A DNA stretch of 64,000 bases, taken from NCBI GenBank assembly GCA_027186245.1, contig CP114482.1, forward strand, positions 3,043,001 through 3,107,000, written 5' to 3'. Position numbers and translations under genes: made by a program. The notes beneath the pieces were generated by a model. It was not told where the DNA came from. It saw only the letters and a program-made list of their open reading frames with translations, and did not search any database. The stretch comes from Coriaria nepalensis (taxonomy: Eukaryota > Streptophyta > Magnoliopsida > Cucurbitales > Coriariaceae). Positions 60,500-64,000 of the stretch are shown here, piece by piece (position 1 is the first letter of the stretch; each line of letters begins with the position of its first letter).

Positions 60500-61110
60500 A
60501 CGTAGGTGATGGATGTCATAAATGGTATGGATTCAGGTAATGTATCTACTATTGATGATCTCTTGATTTCTAGGGCTGCCATGTCTGCTAGATTAAGTTA
60601 CCAACTACATATATAACTCCATCCTCCCTATCTCAATGTCTACCTTGTGCACCTAACTGTACAGGTGATGGAAATCGGTATTCACCAAATATGTCACCTG
60701 CAACTACCTACCCTGCTGGATCAGATAGCACAAGAAAGAGGAAGCTAAATGGCAAAGGTATGCCACCTTTGTAGCTGGCAGAATACTTTGAATCATTCGT
60801 TGCAGAATCCATATAGAAATCTGAGGCTCTTCAAAAGCTTGCTGATGCAAAGATGACCTTTTATAATAAAATTGGAAGAGACAGGGTAGAGTCGTCTTGG
60901 TCGGATAATAGTCATCCACCAAAAGAGGAGGACACAATTAGGAAATGTATGTGCGTACTAAATGGACTAACCGGTTTAGATATGAAGATAGATACACTAG
61001 CAACTGGTTATTTAGGAACCAAAACTCATCATGAATTATTCCCGCATGTATGCAGGGACGAAGATCGACTCCGGGCTTGGCTATCGAACTTGACACTAGA
61101 CATGATATGA
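60500..61110 (+). pseudogene. Myb/SANT-like (L10-interacting MYB type) C-terminal relic
   Basis: The frame from about 60690 reads SPATTYPAGSDSTRKRKLNG, then AEYFESFVAES with a stop, then EALQKLADAKMTFYNK, and from 60905 ..DTIRKCMCVLNGLTGLDMKI and DEDRLRAWLSNL before the stop at 61110. The pattern of a leucine-rich helix followed by F..(x)DEDRLRAWLSNL fits the C-terminal part of plant Myb/SANT-like proteins associated with Harbinger transposons. In-frame stops at about 60772 and 60808 break it. Family assignment is by pattern only. Confidence 0.45.
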
Positions 61111-61189
61111 GGTAGAACTTGGTTTATGTTGGTTTATATATTATGTAACTTGGTTTATGTTGGTTTATGTATTATGGAATCCAAGTGAG

Positions 61190-62830
61190 CTTACTTTCTC
61201 CACCAATATTTATTGGAAAGAAATACCACATACGAAGTGACAAAATGCAAAATTATCTGATTGCATTTGATTTGTGGGATGCAGTAGAGGAAGGGTATGA
61301 AGCCTTACGGTCACTCAGTTCAAGAATGAGGATATAAGCCTCACGGTCACTCAGCTCAAGAATGAAAAGGAGAAAAAACAGCGAATTTTAAAGCAATCAC
61401 AATGCTCCAAACAGTTATCTCAAATGAGATGTACATAAGGGTTCTTGACATAAAAAATGCCAAAACTGTGTGGGACACTCTAAGAGATGAATTTCATGGT
61501 TCTAAAAGAGTGAGGGCTAGTTGCAAGGAGATAATTTGAAGCTATAAGGATGAAAGAGGATGAAAACCTTCAAGCTTACATTGAAAAGCTAAATACTACT
61601 ATAAGTTAGCTAAAGATCCATGCCAATGATATATCTGAAAGTGATATTGTCAACAAGGTGTTAGTAAGTCTGACAAGGAAGTTTGACTCGAAGGTCGACG
61701 CCATCGAAGAGAGCAAAGATTTGTCGACCTTTACCTTAACTGAACTATTGGGGTCTCTTCAAGCCAATGAGAGGAGACACTCAAATAAAGACTCGGTTAC
61801 TACTGAGGGTGCTTACCAGGTTAAGCAAAAAAAAAAAAAAAAAATCTTGGAAGAAGGAAAATTAAACAAACAGTTAAAGGGACTGGTATGACACAATAGA
61901 GCAATCAAGTTACAATTTTTCTAAGAAAGAAGGCCACATCAAGAAGTTTTGTTTGAATAAGAACAAGATTGAATGCTCAATTTACAAAAAGCTTGGACAT
62001 ATGTATAAAAACTGCTGAAGAAAGTTATGATGCTGAACCCTTATCCCAACAAGCAAGTGCAGCAAAACAATAGGAGTACTAGTTCATAGCTCATTCAAAT
62101 TTTGTGTCCAAGAATAAACATCATTGCCACTATTGTAAGAGGTTTGTACACATTGAGAGGGAATGTAGGAAGAAGAAAGTTGAGACAAATTAATCTCAAA
62201 CTTCTCAAACCTGCCAAATAGAAATAATAACTGAAGAACAATTTTTCATGCATTCTTTGTCAGGAGAAAAGCTAAACAAAGATGAATGGATCATTGACAG
62301 TGGTTGTACTAGTCACATGACCTTCAACAAAAGCTTATTTCAAATGCTGAATGACTCCATCAAGACCAAAGTCACCATTGGTATTAGAGAATAACTAAAA
62401 TCTGAAGGAAAATGGACAATTGCTGTCAAAATTAATGATGGAGTGAAGATCATCATGGATGTTTTGTTTGTGCCAAACTTAGATCAAAACTTATTAAGTG
62501 TTGGTCAAATGATGAAGAATGGCTATTGCCTAATCTTTAAAGAACAACATTGCACCATTGAAGATTCAAGAGGAAACTTGGTGGCAAGTGTGAAGAGACA
62601 AAATAATTGTTTCTCTTTAAACTGGAAAAGAGACAAGCACAGAGTTTTAATGTCAAGGGAGGATGAATCTTGGTTATGACACAAAAAGTTTGGCCATGTT
62701 GAAATGAAGAAGATCAGTTCTCTAAGTAAGGAGAATCTGGTGGAAGACATTCCATAATTAGAAGTTCTGAAAGATGTTTGTGAAAGCAAGCTTAATCTTA
62801 AAAAAAGATGCATAAAATGCCATTTCCTTT
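61190..62830 (+). mobile_element. Decayed Ty1/copia gag-protease-integrase
   Basis: Gag sequence (AITMLQTVISNEMYIRVLDI, then KNAKTVWDTLRDEF) runs from about 61400. It continues at 61658 with SLTRKFDSKVDAIEESKDLS and TLTELLGSLQANERR. CCHC-type knuckles follow (about 61970 and 62115). The protease region has DEWIIDSGCTSHMTF (62284 on) and VLFVPNLDQNLLSVGQM (62460 on). The integrase zinc-binding part (KFGHVEMKKI) appears near 62690, after which similarity is lost. Stops in several places show it is inactive; most of integrase, RT and RNase H are missing. Confidence 0.8.
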
Positions 62831-62984
62831 AAATCAAGCTCAATCTTAAAAGAAGATCAAGATCTTGAGATTAGGCAATGAAGGAGAATTCACCTTAGTT
62901 GATTTCAATCGATTCTATGTGGTTAGGGCTTGCAAGCAAAGCAAACATGGAGGGGTGTTGAAAAATGCTTATTTTAGCTTGAAG

Positions 62985-63190
62985 GGTCGATGGCTTGACA
63001 AGATCGATGGATCAAGGGTCGATGGGTCAAGGGTCGATGGGTTGGTGCTCGATGGGCTGATACTTGAAAGGTTGATGTTTTGTGTTAGTTTGAAGGGTTG
63101 AAGTACTCGAGTATTCGATGAGTTGATGTACTTGATGGCTCGACGTACTCGATTGGTCGATGTATTTGATGGTCGATGTACTCGATAATT
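62985..63190 (+). repeat. Degenerate short tandem repeat of a tcgatg-containing unit
   Basis: Imperfect repeats of gggtcgatgg and gtactcgat(gg) fill this stretch, giving an artificially open frame (KIDGSRVDGSRVDGLVLDG). Confidence 0.7.
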
Positions 63191-63592
63191 GCAGTTTGCC
63201 TATTGCACATAGATCATAATAAAAGTTGTTTTTCTTGTATGAAGTGATCGAATCCCAACATCCATCTCTCTTTATCTTTTACTTTAGTTGTTCTGATCTA
63301 GTTTTTGAAGCCAAAAAACTAAGTTTTTGGTTGAAGTTTGTCCTTCAGACTCTTGAACAACATGAGTGGCTATGTCAGAAACATGCTCTGCTGCAGAAGC
63401 CATACTTATTATGTTTATTATTAGTTTAATTGTTATTCAATTATGAGCTTGTAATCTATTTTTTCTATATATGTTGTAAATCTATAAAGTTCAATATGAA
63501 TGCAATTGTTCGTTCCTCTGTTTTACAAGTCCCTTATAGTTCAGTTTTCTAACGATCCGAAGCATAAACCCAACAAATTTTCGTGTTCATAA

Positions 63593-63951
63593 TTGGATAA
63601 CACATCATTGGAGGACGTTAAAAATGAGGGTGTCGACTTGGTAACAAAATACTCAAATTTATTTTATTTTATTTGGTGGTGTTTGAGAATCTTTGCTAAA
63701 TGTTTTAATTTTTGTGTTGTGTTGTTTTATAGGAGAGAATACCGATTGAGGAAGTGTTTGAGGAATTGAAATGTACTCGAGTCAGTTTGAAGGCGGAGGA
63801 AGGAGACGAGAGACTCCAAATGTTTGGCCCCAACAAACTTGAGGAGAAAAAGGGGAAGAAGTTGCTCAAGTTCTTGGGCTTTATGTGGAACCCCCTCTCT
63901 TGGGTTATAGAGAGTGCTGCTATCATGGCTAACGCCTTAGCCAATGGAGGG
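63593..63951 (+). pseudogene. AHA: Plasma-membrane H+-ATPase, first two exons, apparent start-codon loss
   Basis: Exon 1 (63593-63640) reads (x)DNTSLEDVKNEGVDL. Exon 2 (63733-63951) reads [20 protein letters not shown], then [11 protein letters not shown], then [20 protein letters not shown] and ends NALANGG at the donor used in this family (NGG|gtaaat). This is the N-terminus and first membrane segment of a P3A proton pump; the rest lies beyond the window. Where the initiator Met should be there is TTG (63593-63595), directly preceded by an in-frame TAA. Substitutions in membrane segment 1 (for example Asn in [10 protein letters not shown], where the family has a hydrophobic residue) also suggest relaxed constraint. 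A non-AUG start or an upstream sequence difference is possible, so pseudogene status is tentative. Confidence 0.7.
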
Positions 63952-64000
63952 GTAAATTTGAAATTTCCTTCTCTCTCTCCCTCTCACTCTGTCTCTCTAG

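Overview
This is nuclear DNA from a flowering plant, most likely a eudicot. The genes have many short GT-AG introns, their proteins are plant families (MUSTANG transposase-derived protein, TyrA arogenate dehydrogenase, CBP60, type-B response regulator, temperature-induced lipocalin, plasma-membrane H+-ATPase), and the spaces between them are AT-rich and full of degraded plant retrotransposons. I cannot name the species. Exon coordinates were set by hand from splice signals, reading-frame phase and family knowledge; in every multi-exon model given as intact, the phases close exactly.

Layout. 1-3.6 kb: decayed Ty3/gypsy polyprotein, an unassigned decayed minus-strand coding region and a partial LTR. 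4.5-7.5 kb: intact MUSTANG-type gene (+). 8.6-9.6 kb: copia debris (-). 10.5-13.0 kb: two-domain arogenate dehydrogenase (+). 14.5-18.5 kb: eleven-exon NUB1-type UBL/UBA gene (-). 18.9-19.7 kb: broken PIF/Harbinger-type nuclease gene. 20.4-21.3 kb: near-perfect giant foldback element. 21.3-22.5 kb: temperature-induced lipocalin (-). 23.4-28.9 kb: nested copia and gypsy pieces, followed at 29.1-29.5 kb by a decayed second copy of the lipocalin gene. 31.8-34.9 kb: CBP60 calmodulin-binding protein (+). 35.05-37.0 kb: a second, larger foldback. 37.4-40.4 kb: type-B response regulator (-). 40.8-53.4 kb: AT-rich repeat land with a LINE, a solo LTR and tandem duplications. 53.4-54.0 kb: class V chitinase relic. 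54.7-58.1 kb: DCN1-like neddylation gene (-), whose fourth intron holds a Harbinger-like element carrying a captured piece of a 3-isopropylmalate dehydrogenase gene. 58.6-58.9 kb: RPL39 (+), sharing a bidirectional promoter with the DCN1-like gene. 60.5-63.2 kb: Myb/SANT-like relic and copia gag-protease. 63.6 kb to the end: first two exons of an H+-ATPase with no ATG.

The living genes are functionally unrelated housekeeping, signalling and stress genes. Two of them (NUB1-type and DCN1-like) both act in the NEDD8/RUB pathway. The most notable non-genic structures are the Harbinger-like gene-capture element in the DCN1-like intron, and two long foldbacks placed immediately at gene 3' ends, one only about a dozen bases past the lipocalin stop codon. 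I see no tRNA, rRNA or CRISPR.
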